Shown: positions 38,858-47,780 of the stretch, in pieces
Numbering within the stretch: position 1 is the stretch's first letter
How the letters are laid out: every line of letters begins with the position of its first letter
Source of the DNA: an uncultured Kordiimonas sp.
GTDB lineage: Bacteria; Pseudomonadota; Alphaproteobacteria; Sphingomonadales; Kordiimonadaceae
NCBI GenBank assembly: GCA_947503625.1
Contig: CANNEK010000001.1
Span: forward strand, 1,234,152-1,298,151
Reading direction: 5' to 3'
DNA length: 64,000 bases
The notes under the pieces: generated by a model
What the model saw: only the letters and a program-made list of their open reading frames with translations
Told to the model about the DNA's origin: nothing
Database searches by the model: none
Made by a program: the position numbers and the translations under genes

Positions 38858-39952
38858 TTACCGCTGTGTCAGCCTCATCTCGATACGCCGGTTGCGGCTG
38901 TAGGCGAAGATATTCTCTGCCGGATCGATCGGCTGAAACTCCCCAAACCCGGCAGCTGCAAGCCGCTCGGGCGGCACACCTGTCGACACCAGAAAGCGCA
39001 CGACGCTGATAGCCCTGGCACTTGAAAGTTCCCAATTGCTCGCAAAAGCTGCTGTCGCGATTGGTCGCTTGTCGGTATGGCCATCCACACGCAAAATCCA
39101 CGGAAGGTCTCCAGGAATTTCCTGGGAGATTGCGATCAGCGTTTCGGCAAATTTACGCAGTTCTGCACGACCTTCAGGCCCAAGCTCCGACTGGCCACTG
39201 GCAAACAACAGCTCACTCGCGAAGACAAAACGGTCGCCTTCAATACGAATTTCAGGACGGCTTGACAGCACTTCTTTCAAGCGACCAAAAAACTCGGAGC
39301 GATAGCCCGCCAGTTCTTCAACCTTGCTGGCAAGCGCTCGGTTGAGACGGCGCCCCATATCCACGATCACCGCCTGATTACGCTCGTCTCGTTCTTCACT
39401 GGCCTGCAAAGCCGCTTCAAGCCGGGATAACTGCTCCCGCAGTGCTGTCACATTGCGCTCCAGCACATTCACCTGCTCGCGTGCTCGACGCGATAAAACC
39501 TGTTCTTCGCTAAGCGCTTCGGACGACACGCGATATTGCTCTGCAAGCTCCCTGGCCTGCGCGTCCAGCGCATCTCGCGCAGCCGTTATATCGGCCAGGC
39601 GTGCCTCAGAAGCCGAAAGGCTTTCCTGCGCAGCGGCGAGGTCGGCGCCCAACCGGTCGCGGTCCGCATTTGCAGCTGTCAGAGACGCCGCCAATTCGGT
39701 CATGTTTCCCCTGAGCGAAGCATTGGCCTGCTGCTCGAGCCGCAACAGGTTCCCGAGTTGGGCCACCTGCCCCCGCAGTTCCGCCAGCGCCTGTTCCCTG
39801 CCTGAAAGCGCCTGCCCCAGAAAAAACTGCGCGAGTACAAACATCGACAACAGAAAGATAATCACCAGAAGCAGCGTGGAGAGCGCGTCGACAAACCCGG
39901 GCCAACTGTTGTCAGGCCCTTGTCCGCCAATGCGTCTGCGCGCAGCAAACAT
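38858..39952 (-). CDS. MotB/OmpA-type stator-like protein
   Basis: 364 residues: one membrane helix near the N-terminus (about 22-44, VDALSTLLLVIIFLLSMFVL), a long coiled coil (about 50-205) and a C-terminal OmpA peptidoglycan-binding domain (about 230-364; RVDGHTDKRPI, SNWELSSARAISVVRFLVS, GFGEFQPI, NRRIEMRL). Asp22 at the start of the membrane helix (WPGFVDALST) sits where MotB carries its proton-binding Asp. Its start codon overlaps the stop of the MotA/ExbB-like gene. No flagellar or Tol genes are near. Together they form a putative ion-driven wall-anchored motor. Confidence 0.85.
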   Translation of the reverse strand: MFAARRRIGGQGPDNSWPGFVDALSTLLLVIIFLLSMFVLAQFFLGQALSGREQALAELRGQVAQLGNLLRLEQQANASLRGNMTELAASLTAANADRDRLGADLAAAQESLSASEARLADITAARDALDAQARELAEQYRVSSEALSEEQVLSRRAREQVNVLERNVTALREQLSRLEAALQASEERDERNQAVIVDMGRRLNRALASKVEELAGYRSEFFGRLKEVLSSRPEIRIEGDRFVFASELLFASGQSELGPEGRAELRKFAETLIAISQEIPGDLPWILRVDGHTDKRPIATAAFASNWELSSARAISVVRFLVSTGVPPERLAAAGFGEFQPIDPAENIFAYSRNRRIEMRLTQR

Positions 39953-41145
39953 TAGTCAGAACCTCCACCGGAGCCAGTACTGCCCCTGTTTTGAGCGTCA
40001 AGCCCCGCAGAAATCGTTCTCGCAAGCAACTTCAATTCACTGCGCAAATCATCCGAGAGCGACTGGCTTGATCTTGCCTGCTGGTCGATCATGCGCTTGA
40101 TCCCGACATCCAGATTACGGATGTGGGTTTTGGTGGTTTCATCCATCGCCGGAGCCTGCGCAGGAGGTTCCTTGTTTGCCGCCGTTATTTGCGCTTCAGC
40201 CAGCTTGCTGATCGCGACGGAAAGCGCCTGCTCGGATTGCTGGCTTTTCGCCAGATGCGCGCTTTGTGCATCCATCCGATCTGCCAGTGCAGCAAGCGAC
40301 TCGGCTATCACCGTCATCGTTTGCTGGGACTGGTGGCGTGCATCATCCGATTGCTTGAGTGTTTTCTGGAGCCGGTCGATACCATCAGCTGTTTGCTCCA
40401 TCAGAGCGGTCATGTAGGAACTGGGGCTGGCAACACCTTCTGCAACTTCCCCGCGGGACAGATGGGTTACTGACGCGAGCCAGTCCTCAACGTCGTTGTA
40501 GAAACGGGTTTGTGACTGGGTTGCCTGCAAGTCCATAAAGCCCATGACCAGACTGCCAGCCAAACCAAACAGCGAGCTTGAAAAGGCTGTTCCCATACCC
40601 GAAAGCGGGGCTTCCAGGCCGGCTTTCAAATCATCAAACATGAGCGCCATATCACTGCCGTCAACAGACAGGCCATTGATCGTGCCACCGATGGCGCCAA
40701 TGGTACCAAGCAAGCCCCAGAACGTTCCCAGCAGGCCAAGAAAAATAAGCAGTTGAGTGAAATAACGACTGATTTCACGGCTTTCTTCAAGCCGGGAAGC
40801 AATGCCGTCGAGCACGGACCGCATCGACAAGGTCGACAAACGCATGCCGCCCTCTTCCTGCGCCGACAAAAGTGCCGCGGCAGGTGCCATCAAGCGCGGC
40901 GTTACCGACGTCGCCGAGCTTTCATGGCGCTTGAACGCCTTGATCCATTCGATCTCGGGTTTGATATCAAGGACGCGCCGCAGGGCAAACACGACACCGA
41001 TCAAAAGCGTCGCCGCGATAACGCCGTTCAACGCAACGTTCGCCATAAAGGCTGTCAGAAGCGCTTCCCGTAGTAAAACACAGAGAACAACAACCGCTGT
41101 TAAAAACAACAGCATCCGGTTAATGAATTTTTGCGGCTTCTGCAT
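39952..41145 (-). CDS. MotA/TolQ/ExbB-like channel protein
   Basis: 397 residues from the ATG at 41145. Two helices near the N-terminus (about 12-55), a third at about 140-165 (LLIFLGLLGTFWGLLGTIGA) and a fourth at about 195-220 (GMGTAFSSSLFGLAGSLVMG) carry the MotA/ExbB channel signature. The C-terminal 170 residues form a cytoplasmic coiled coil (LQKTLKQSDDARHQSQQ) ending in a Gly/Ser tail, longer than in ExbB or TolQ. Translationally coupled to the OmpA-domain gene (TAATG). The pair resembles the ZorA/ZorB part of Zorya defence, but no zorC/D/E is present. Confidence 0.85.
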   Translation of the reverse strand: MQKPQKFINRMLLFLTAVVVLCVLLREALLTAFMANVALNGVIAATLLIGVVFALRRVLDIKPEIEWIKAFKRHESSATSVTPRLMAPAAALLSAQEEGGMRLSTLSMRSVLDGIASRLEESREISRYFTQLLIFLGLLGTFWGLLGTIGAIGGTINGLSVDGSDMALMFDDLKAGLEAPLSGMGTAFSSSLFGLAGSLVMGFMDLQATQSQTRFYNDVEDWLASVTHLSRGEVAEGVASPSSYMTALMEQTADGIDRLQKTLKQSDDARHQSQQTMTVIAESLAALADRMDAQSAHLAKSQQSEQALSVAISKLAEAQITAANKEPPAQAPAMDETTKTHIRNLDVGIKRMIDQQARSSQSLSDDLRSELKLLARTISAGLDAQNRGSTGSGGGSD

Positions 41146-41272
41146 TTGATCGCCCTTCCCCTGTAGGCAGCAAAGTCCATATGTTCGACTTTGCAAGAGA
41201 TGCCTAGTTTAAGGGCGAAATTATGACACGCAACCATAAGGTTACGTGTTGTCAGTTTAAGAGAACCCGGCG

Positions 41273-42082
41273 CTATGAATTCAGATTGCGGCGAACCCGT
41301 TTCAGCATCCGGTCAAGCGGTGCATGCAAACGGTCATTGGCGGCAATGATTGTGTCCGCCTTCTGAACATTTTGCTTGCCGCTGTAGTCAGTGACATAAC
41401 CGCCCGCTTCACGAACAAGCAAAGCACCCGCGGCAACATCCCAGGCATTGAGGCCCGACTCCCAAAAACCATCATAGCGACCAGCCGCAACATATGCGAG
41501 ATCAAGCGTGGCGGCACCGAAACGGCGAATGCCCGCAACCTGCGGCGCTATTTCTTTAAGCTCGGCCATGAAAAGCTCATGACCATCGCAACCCAGAAAC
41601 GGCACACCCGTCGCCAGCACGGCATCTTCCATCTTGGTACGGCCCGAGACACGAAGACGGGAATCGTTAAGGAATGCGCCCTGGCCTTTTTCTGCCCAGA
41701 ACAATTCGTCACTCAGTGGAGCGTATATGACAGCAGCGGTGATTTCTTCACGCTCTTCAACAGCGATGCTCATAGCAAAATGCGGAATGCCGTGCAAAAA
41801 GTTGGTCGTTCCATCCAGCGGATCAATGATGAAGCGAATATCATCACGTTTCCCGGCCACTTCACCATGCTCTTCCATCAGAAAACCGAAGTCAGGGCGG
41901 GCGGTGCGTAGCTCTTCGAACAAAAGCTTTTCCGAGCGTTTGTCAGCAATTGAAACAAAGTCAGCGGGCCCCTTGCGGGAAACCTGTAACTGCTCCACTT
42001 CGCCAAAATCACGGCGCAAACCACGACTTGCCTTCATGGCAGCACTAACCATCACATTGATAAGGGGCGAACGACGGGCCAT
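41273..42082 (-). CDS. suhB: Inositol-1-monophosphatase / SuhB
   Basis: Mg-dependent phosphatase of 269 residues; family members also act in rRNA transcription. Motifs: FLMEEHGE, the metal site IIDPLDGTTNFLHGIPHFAM and the second site NAWDVAAGALLVREAGG. AGGAGAGG precedes the ATG. It follows efp by 48 bases on the same strand, a common alphaproteobacterial pair. Confidence 0.94.
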   Translation of the reverse strand: MARRSPLINVMVSAAMKASRGLRRDFGEVEQLQVSRKGPADFVSIADKRSEKLLFEELRTARPDFGFLMEEHGEVAGKRDDIRFIIDPLDGTTNFLHGIPHFAMSIAVEEREEITAAVIYAPLSDELFWAEKGQGAFLNDSRLRVSGRTKMEDAVLATGVPFLGCDGHELFMAELKEIAPQVAGIRRFGAATLDLAYVAAGRYDGFWESGLNAWDVAAGALLVREAGGYVTDYSGKQNVQKADTIIAANDRLHAPLDRMLKRVRRNLNS

Positions 42083-42130
42083 GGGCCTCTCCTTGAACGT
42101 CTACTCTGAACTAAAATGATTTGGGCGGAA

Positions 42131-42697
42131 TTAACCCTCGGCACGGCTGACATACTCGCGTTCAGCCGTGGAGACGACAATCTTGTCACCCTGGTTTACA
42201 AACGGCGGCACACCAACACGCAGACCATTGTCCAGCGTTGCCGGCTTGTAACTTGAGGACGCTGTTTGCCCCTTCACAACCGGCTCGGTCTCGACAACTT
42301 CAAGCGTTACTTTTTCAGGCAGGCTGACACCAAGCGGGCTTTCTTCGTGGAATTCAATCCGAACCATCATACCGTCCTGCAGGAAAACCGCATCATCGCC
42401 GATATCTTCTGCTGTGATGGAAATCTGCTCGTAAGTGGTTTGATCCATGAAGTGGGCCATGTCGTCATCCATATAAAGATATTGATAATCTTTCTGTTCC
42501 AGACGAGCACGTTCTACTTTTTCAGAGGAACGAAAACGTTCGTTCAGCTTGGAACCGTCGCGCAGGTTTTTCAATTCCACCTGCAGATAAGCACCGCCCT
42601 TGCCAGGTTGGGTGTGGGCAATTTTTACTGCGCGCCACAAGCCACCTTTGTGCTCGATTACATTGCCCGGACGGATGGCGTTGCCATCAATTTTCAT
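42131..42697 (-). CDS. efp: Elongation factor P
   Basis: Relieves ribosome stalling at polyproline. 188 residues; [20 protein letters not shown] at the start and the tip Lys33 in HTQPGKGGA, the residue that is modified in species using EpmA-type chemistry. The three beta-barrel domains end in [20 protein letters not shown]. Whether the modifying genes exist cannot be seen here. First gene of efp-suhB. Confidence 0.97.
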   Translation of the reverse strand: MKIDGNAIRPGNVIEHKGGLWRAVKIAHTQPGKGGAYLQVELKNLRDGSKLNERFRSSEKVERARLEQKDYQYLYMDDDMAHFMDQTTYEQISITAEDIGDDAVFLQDGMMVRIEFHEESPLGVSLPEKVTLEVVETEPVVKGQTASSSYKPATLDNGLRVGVPPFVNQGDKIVVSTAEREYVSRAEG

Positions 42698-42841
42698 TGG
42701 GACACCTCATAGGATCTAAATAGGTCAAAGAACAAGTTGGGCGCGATGTATCAGATTTATCGGGTGCATGCAACGGGCGGGTGCAAACCATCACGCGACA
42801 TTCGTGATATGTTGCCTGTCATTCGTGCCACAGCTTTGTGT

Positions 42842-43438
42842 TCAGGTGCCAGTCCGCCGGCAGGTCATTTCATAGGTGCCTTCTTCCCAGGTTTCGCCGC
42901 CATCATAGGACCGCTCTGATTTCATTTTGAAACTATCCGTCATGATATCGTAGTAAGTTTCGCGATTGAGGTAAGTGCCGCGTTCGTCGCTGTTGCCTTC
43001 AATCGTCACCATCATCATGTCATTTGCAAATTTTGCTGTTGTTTTGTGCCAGGGTTCGGCGCCACCCGGATAGATATTCTGGCCAACCCACGTTTTCGTT
43101 TGCGAATTGAATGCGCGCAGTTCAGCCCCGGTAATAAATGGCCCGCGCCATTCCTGCATGACAACCTGTCCGTCCACCACCCAGTGATTATGCCATTTCG
43201 CGTTGTAAACAAGCGGTTCCCGCCCTTCAGTGCTCCATGTAATGGTGGCATCCCAATCACCGATCACGAAATCGAATTCACTTAGTGCTGCAGGTGCGGA
43301 CGGGTTGCGGGCCAATATCGGGCTGTCAGGGTCCGGCTGGTACCGTATAGCCGGTATCTCTTGCGCGGCACTCAACGAGGGTACTGCCATCATCAGAGCG
43401 ACTGAGACGTAGATTGTTGTCTTAACTATGCGTGTCAT
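42842..43438 (-). CDS. Exported DUF1579-like protein
   Basis: 198 residues from the ATG at 43438, which has GGGAGGG 8 bases upstream; the frame stays open further 5' without conserved sequence. A signal peptide ends near SLSAAQE. The mature part has alternating strand-like segments (FVIGDWDATITW, WHNHWVVDGQVVMQEWRG, RAFNSQTKTWVGQNIYPGG, ETYYDIMTDSFKMKSERSYD) resembling DUF1579 beta-barrel proteins. Function unknown. Divergent from a DoxX gene with 260 bases between. Confidence 0.65.
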   Translation of the reverse strand: MTRIVKTTIYVSVALMMAVPSLSAAQEIPAIRYQPDPDSPILARNPSAPAALSEFDFVIGDWDATITWSTEGREPLVYNAKWHNHWVVDGQVVMQEWRGPFITGAELRAFNSQTKTWVGQNIYPGGAEPWHKTTAKFANDMMMVTIEGNSDERGTYLNRETYYDIMTDSFKMKSERSYDGGETWEEGTYEMTCRRTGT

Positions 43439-43700
43439 CAAATGTGCCCTCCCTTCAATATAGCCGCAGGGAACGGTAAGCGGACGTGCGTCATCGACAC
43501 AGGGTGTCGGTTCAAGTGTCACAATAGTCGGGACGGACTGCAAATCAGAATGTCGAACCATCGCAAGAGTTGCAATATTTCGAACGCCAATATCGCAATT
43601 ACACGATTTTCGTTGCCAATTTCATGCCCTAGATAGGTTTCAGAGCCAAATACTGAACATACACATGGACGTTTATTCGTCCGGGACATGGAGAAAACCA

Positions 43701-44153
43701 ATGACTAGCCATCCAATTATCTCTCGCATCGAAGGCCTCGCCAAAGGCACAGATTTTACTGAAGCCCTTGTCAGGGTCGCCGCTGGTGCGTTCCTTATCC
43801 CCCACGGCGCACAGAAGCTCTTCGGCTGGTTTGGCGGGTACGGCCTCGAAGCCACAGGGCAGTTTTTCCAAACTCAACTTGGATTCTCGAACGGCTATCT
43901 TGCCGCGCTGGCAGCAGGGTCTGTCGAGTTCTTCGCTGGCATCGCATTAATGCTTGGCCTGCTAACCAGAGCCTCATCTTTTGCCATTGCGATCTTCCTG
44001 CTTGTTGCCAGCAATGTGCACTTTGGCGCGGGGTTCTTCTGGACAGAGGGCGGATGGGAATACCCGGTTCTCTGGGCAATCGTTGCCCTCGGGTTTGTTA
44101 CCAAGGGTGGCGGTCGCTATAGCCTTGACAGTGTTTTGGGCATCCGTTTCTAA
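43701..44153 (+). CDS. DoxX family membrane protein
   Basis: 150 residues from the ATG at 43701 (GGAG upstream). Four predicted membrane helices with VRVAAGAFLIPHGAQKLFGW, the typical DoxX N-terminal signature, and FFAGIALMLGLLTRASSFAI. DoxX proteins are linked to redox and sulfur metabolism in some bacteria. Next on the strand are an exported redoxin and a sulfite dehydrogenase, so a redox-protection role fits, though that is inference. Confidence 0.88.
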   Translation: MTSHPIISRIEGLAKGTDFTEALVRVAAGAFLIPHGAQKLFGWFGGYGLEATGQFFQTQLGFSNGYLAALAAGSVEFFAGIALMLGLLTRASSFAIAIFLLVASNVHFGAGFFWTEGGWEYPVLWAIVALGFVTKGGGRYSLDSVLGIRF

Positions 44154-44178
44154 CAAGTAAACGAAGCGCTAAACCACC

Positions 44179-44205
44179 GCCGTTCCTGACATTTTCGGGA
44201 ACGGC
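44179..44205 (+). terminator. Hairpin after doxX
   Basis: Perfect 8-bp stem GCCGTTCC/GGAACGGC with an 11-base loop, 26 bases after the stop. No T-run follows, so termination is uncertain. Confidence 0.4.
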
Positions 44206-44302
44206 ATCCAGTTCTTCCACCACACACAATCTTGTGACTGCCGTTTTCTGGCAGTTCGTGGCATAGTCCGCGCGATTTTCATAGAACTTAGGTTTAAGCA
44301 CA

Positions 44303-44893
44303 ATGCAGTATCTCCCTAAACTATTTGTGGTTTTCGCCATGATCACTGGCCTGTCGTTTGTCGGCAGCGCCCAATCCGCACCGGACCAGAACATTGGACC
44401 TGAAGTCGGGACCGTTCTCGAACTGGACTTTGCCGCACCGGACCAAATGGGAACAGCCCAGAACTTTGAAAGCTTTGCGGGTGAAAATGGTGCTGTTGTG
44501 GTATTTTACCGCTCAGCAAAATGGTGCCCTTTTTGCCAGATGCAGCTGATTGACATCAACAGCAACGCACTCGACGCCATCAAGAGCAGAGGCTACGGGG
44601 TTGCCGCCATCAGCTATGATGACGTGAAAGATATTGAGCGCTTTCATCGCAAATGGCGCGTGGGTTTCCCTTTATTGTCCGACAAGGGGTCCAAAATGAT
44701 CGATGCGCTCGGCCTGCGAAATCCCTTCTACAAAGACGGGCACTATGCTGAAGGGGTTCCCTATCCGGTGATCCTCGTGCTTGATCGCAACAAAAAAGTA
44801 ACCGCAAAGCTGATGCGCGAAAGCTATCGTGACCGCCCGGAACCAGAGGTTTTGATTGAAACCCTGGATCAACTGGCTGCGTCAGGTCGCTGA
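44303..44893 (+). CDS. Exported peroxiredoxin-like redoxin
   Basis: 196 residues with a signal peptide to about residue 25 (GSAQSAPD). The AhpC/TSA-redoxin fold shows GAVVVFYRSAKWCPFCQMQL, with both active cysteines in CPFC (about 74-77), then VAAISYDDVKDIERF, FPLLSDKGSKMIDALG and VPYPVILVLDRNKKV. It is probably a periplasmic thiol peroxidase or disulfide reductase. The neighbouring sulfite dehydrogenase suggests protection from oxidants. Confidence 0.87.
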   Translation: MQYLPKLFVVFAMITGLSFVGSAQSAPDQNIGPEVGTVLELDFAAPDQMGTAQNFESFAGENGAVVVFYRSAKWCPFCQMQLIDINSNALDAIKSRGYGVAAISYDDVKDIERFHRKWRVGFPLLSDKGSKMIDALGLRNPFYKDGHYAEGVPYPVILVLDRNKKVTAKLMRESYRDRPEPEVLIETLDQLAASGR

Positions 44894-45012
44894 ACAAACA
44901 GTCGCTAAAATCAATTTTCTGTGTTGGGCGCAAAAATCGAATTCATCTTTCTTGTTTTTGCCACTGTGAGAGCATAGCATTCCCCAAATAAATGCAGATG
45001 CGGGGAAACCAT

Positions 45013-46314
45013 ATGGCGGACAAGCGCCCAACACCAATAACCACATTTTATCGGGATCACCCGGATGGTCCCGACGGCGCAGACAAAGACCTGTTCGGCC
45101 GGGTTGCCAACACAAACCGCCGCGGTTTTATGCGCAATATGGGACTTGCTGCTGTCAGCACGCTCGTAGGTGCTGCTATTCCCTTTCACCGCAACATGCC
45201 GGGCGGGCTCATTCCTGCGGCGCTCGCCGATACCAGCATTATGGATGGTAAGACCGGCCTGACTCTGTTGAACGACCGTCCTTTAAACGCAGAAACACCC
45301 GCGCATTTTCTTGATGACGACGTTACCCCCAATGAACGGCATTTTGTGCGCAATAACGGCCTTCCGCCGACAGATATGAACGCGCAAGACTGGACCCTGA
45401 CCATTGACGGACTGGTTGATACGCCCTTGACGCTGTCAGTGGCGGATCTGAAGCGCGACTTTGAAGTCGTCAGCAAACGTCTGGTGATCGAGTGTGGCGG
45501 TAACGGCCGTGCGATGTTCTCGCCACCTGCGCGCGGCAACCAATGGACATATGGTGCTGTGGGTTGCTCCGAGTGGACCGGTGTCCGACTGAGCGATGTG
45601 TTGCGCGCAGCAGGCGTGAACCCTGCTGCCATCTACACGGCGCATGAAGGTGCAGACATTCATCTTTCAGGCAAGGCGGATAAAATGCCTCTGTCACGAG
45701 GAATGCCAATCGAAAAAGCAATGGATGACGCCAACCTCATCGCCTTTGGGCAGAACGGCGGCGATATCCACCCTATGAACGGCGCGCCCTTGCGTCTGGT
45801 CGTCCCCGGCTGGCCCGGCAGTTGCTCCCAGAAGTGGCTGACGCGCATCTGGCTCCGAGACCAGGTTCACGACGGCGCAAAAATGACGGGCACATCCTAC
45901 CGGGTGCCCAGATATCCGGTTGCCCCCGGCACAAAGGTCCCAAGAGCAGACTTCGAAATAATCGAGGCAATGCCGGTCAAATCGCTGATCACAGCACCGG
46001 AAAACGGCGCCAGGCCCGGACAACGCAACCTGGAGGTTCGTGGTCACGCATGGGCAGGCGATACAGTCGTTAGTGCCGTGGATATTTCATTCGACTTCGG
46101 CGCAACATGGCAAAAAACCGAGCTTTCCCCGGCACCAAACACAGGGGCATGGCAGCGCTGGAAAACAGATATTGAACTGCCGGAAGCCGGCTACTATGAA
46201 ATCTGGGCCCGCGCGACAGACGCCAACGGCGTGATGCAGCCTTTTGCCATTGACTGGAATCCCAAAGGGTATCTGAATAACAGTTTCCACCGGGTGGCCG
46301 TTACCGTCACTTGA
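45013..46314 (+). CDS. Periplasmic molybdenum sulfite dehydrogenase (SoxC/SorA-like)
   Basis: 433 residues from the ATG at 45013; an ATG seven codons earlier is possible. A twin-arginine signal is visible (NTNRRGFMRNMGLAAVSTLV, about 33-52). The molybdopterin domain has the molybdenum-ligand cysteine in VIECGGNGRAMFSPPARGNQ (about 165), GAVGCSEWTGVRLSDVLR and PGWPGSCSQKWLTRIWL; the C-terminal dimerisation domain ends in WNPKGYLNNSFHRVAV. It should oxidise sulfite to sulfate and pass electrons to the cytochrome c encoded 15 bases downstream. No soxXYZAB genes are in the window, so a stand-alone sulfite dehydrogenase is more likely than a full Sox system. Confidence 0.88.
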   Translation: MADKRPTPITTFYRDHPDGPDGADKDLFGRVANTNRRGFMRNMGLAAVSTLVGAAIPFHRNMPGGLIPAALADTSIMDGKTGLTLLNDRPLNAETPAHFLDDDVTPNERHFVRNNGLPPTDMNAQDWTLTIDGLVDTPLTLSVADLKRDFEVVSKRLVIECGGNGRAMFSPPARGNQWTYGAVGCSEWTGVRLSDVLRAAGVNPAAIYTAHEGADIHLSGKADKMPLSRGMPIEKAMDDANLIAFGQNGGDIHPMNGAPLRLVVPGWPGSCSQKWLTRIWLRDQVHDGAKMTGTSYRVPRYPVAPGTKVPRADFEIIEAMPVKSLITAPENGARPGQRNLEVRGHAWAGDTVVSAVDISFDFGATWQKTELSPAPNTGAWQRWKTDIELPEAGYYEIWARATDANGVMQPFAIDWNPKGYLNNSFHRVAVTVT

Positions 46315-46329
46315 GTTACGAGTTTGTCT

Positions 46330-46995
46330 ATGAAAACCATAAATGCCCTGATAGGCACCGCCGTCCTGTGCGCTGCAGTTTTCACCGCAACGATCAGCGT
46401 GTCGGCCCAAAACAACGATCCCGGCGCACGCCTTTTTCGCCGCTGCGCGGCCTGCCACACTCTCGAAGAAGGGGGCCCAAACCGTATTGGCCCCAACCTC
46501 TACGGTGTGTTCGATCGAGACATCGCATCCCTTGATAATTTCCGCTACAGCGATGCATTGCTCGCGCTGGAAGGGCGATGGACGGAAGAGGCCATCAACC
46601 AGTTTATCCTGTCACCGCGCACCTACGCGAAAGGTACCAAAATGGCGTTTGCCGGCATCAGGAAAACTGCTGACCGTGAAGCATTGATTGCATGGCTGAA
46701 AGACAAAACGGCAGGCAGTTCCACCACAGCGGACACATCAGCGGGCAATACAGACCCGGACCTCGCTCTTCTCCCGGACGATAGCGGCAAGCAGGAAACG
46801 TTTGACGGTTGCGCCAGCTGTCACTCGATCAAGCTTGTTGTCCAGCAAGGAATGAACAAAGACGAATGGCTTGAAACCATTGAATGGATGGTCGACGAAC
46901 AGGGAATGGACCCACTTGAAGATGACCTGAACGACGTTATCGCCACTTATCTCGCAACACACTTTGGCAGAGACAGGCCTAACTTCCCCCAGTGA
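46330..46995 (+). CDS. Exported dihaem cytochrome c, electron acceptor of sulfite dehydrogenase
   Basis: 221 residues, signal peptide to about 25 (ISVSAQNN). Two haem c sites: CAACH in FRRCAACHTLEEGGPNRIGP (about 39) and CASCH in FDGCASCHSIKLVV (about 160). The first domain resembles class I cytochromes (FRYSDALLAL, YAKGTKMAFAGI with the distal Met), the second is shorter and has two downstream Met candidates (EWMVDEQGMDP). Start is the ATG at 46330, 15 bases after the dehydrogenase; a TTG two codons earlier also fits. Arrangement is like SorAB or SoxCD. Confidence 0.88.
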   Translation: MKTINALIGTAVLCAAVFTATISVSAQNNDPGARLFRRCAACHTLEEGGPNRIGPNLYGVFDRDIASLDNFRYSDALLALEGRWTEEAINQFILSPRTYAKGTKMAFAGIRKTADREALIAWLKDKTAGSSTTADTSAGNTDPDLALLPDDSGKQETFDGCASCHSIKLVVQQGMNKDEWLETIEWMVDEQGMDPLEDDLNDVIATYLATHFGRDRPNFPQ

Positions 46996-47023
46996 TTTTG
47001 ACTGTTGTCATCCTGACTGTTCA

Positions 47024-47680
47024 TCAGGCTCCGAGCGTCTCGGCAAACGCCTGAACAGCGGCAACAGGGCCTTCAGGATAATCCCATACACCTGAACTGA
47101 CAGCCACAAAATGCGCACCTGCATCAGCAACGACGCGGCAATTTTCAACAGTTATGCCGCCAATCGCCACACACGGCAAAGCCGTGACTTCATCCCAGGT
47201 TGTCAGAATATCCGGATCGGGCCTGGCGTCAGCCTGCTTGGTGCTCGTGTCAAAAAAAGCCCCGAAAGCTACATAGTCTGCACCCGCCTCACCTGCTTCA
47301 AATGCCAGATGCATACTGTCGTGGCAGGTCACGCCAATATCCTTATCGTGCCCGAGAAGTGTGCGTGCGGTCGTGACGTCACCGTCATGCTGACCAAGAT
47401 GCACGCCGTCAGCCCCAAGCTCAGCAGCAAGGTCCGCACGGTCGTTCAAAATGAACGCCACCTCATGCTTTGCACATACAGGCATCAGCGCGTTTGCGGC
47501 TTCTTTTATATCTGCGTCAGAAACATCTTTCAGCCGCAACTGCATACAGGCAACTGAACCGGTTGCCAGAACATCATCCAGTGTTTTGGAGAAGGCGGCC
47601 AGCTCTTCAATCTTGGGCGGTGTGATCAGATAAAGCTCACACAGGTTTTGATTGCTATTGGCCGCAGTTGCATCAGTCAT
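47024..47680 (-). CDS. thiE: Thiamine phosphate synthase
   Basis: Joins HMP-PP and thiazole phosphate to thiamine phosphate. 218 residues, TIM barrel: MQLRLKDVSDADIKEAANAL, FILNDRADLAAELGADGVHL, GQHDGDVTTARTLLG, GVTCHDSMHLAFEAGEAGAD and VAIGGITVENCRVVADAGAH. It lies 100 bases after fba with a terminator between, so it may have limited co-transcription with the glycolytic genes. No other thiamine genes are nearby. Confidence 0.93.
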   Translation of the reverse strand: MTDATAANSNQNLCELYLITPPKIEELAAFSKTLDDVLATGSVACMQLRLKDVSDADIKEAANALMPVCAKHEVAFILNDRADLAAELGADGVHLGQHDGDVTTARTLLGHDKDIGVTCHDSMHLAFEAGEAGADYVAFGAFFDTSTKQADARPDPDILTTWDEVTALPCVAIGGITVENCRVVADAGAHFVAVSSGVWDYPEGPVAAVQAFAETLGA

Positions 47681-47741
47681 GACGTGATCCTTGACAAGTT
47701 GCCGATGTCATCACTGGCTATGCCTGAAATTAACGGAAATG

Positions 47742-47771
47742 AAAAGGCAGGTGTTTCATTTCCACCTGCCT
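47742..47771 (-). terminator. Terminator of fba
   Basis: Perfect 9-bp stem AGGCAGGTG/CACCTGCCT (47771-47763 with 47753-47745) with a 9-base loop and TTTTC on the minus strand. It lies 10 bases after the fba stop. Confidence 0.75.
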
Positions 47772-47780
47772 CAACGACAA

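Noticed and set aside
38858-41145. Zorya anti-phage system
   Set aside because: The pair resembles ZorA/ZorB, but no zorC, zorD or zorE and no other defence gene lies within the window; neighbours are suhB and an M20 peptidase.
44992-46995. Complete Sox thiosulfate oxidation cluster
   Set aside because: Only a SoxC/SorA-like dehydrogenase and a cytochrome c are present; soxXYZAB are not in the window.
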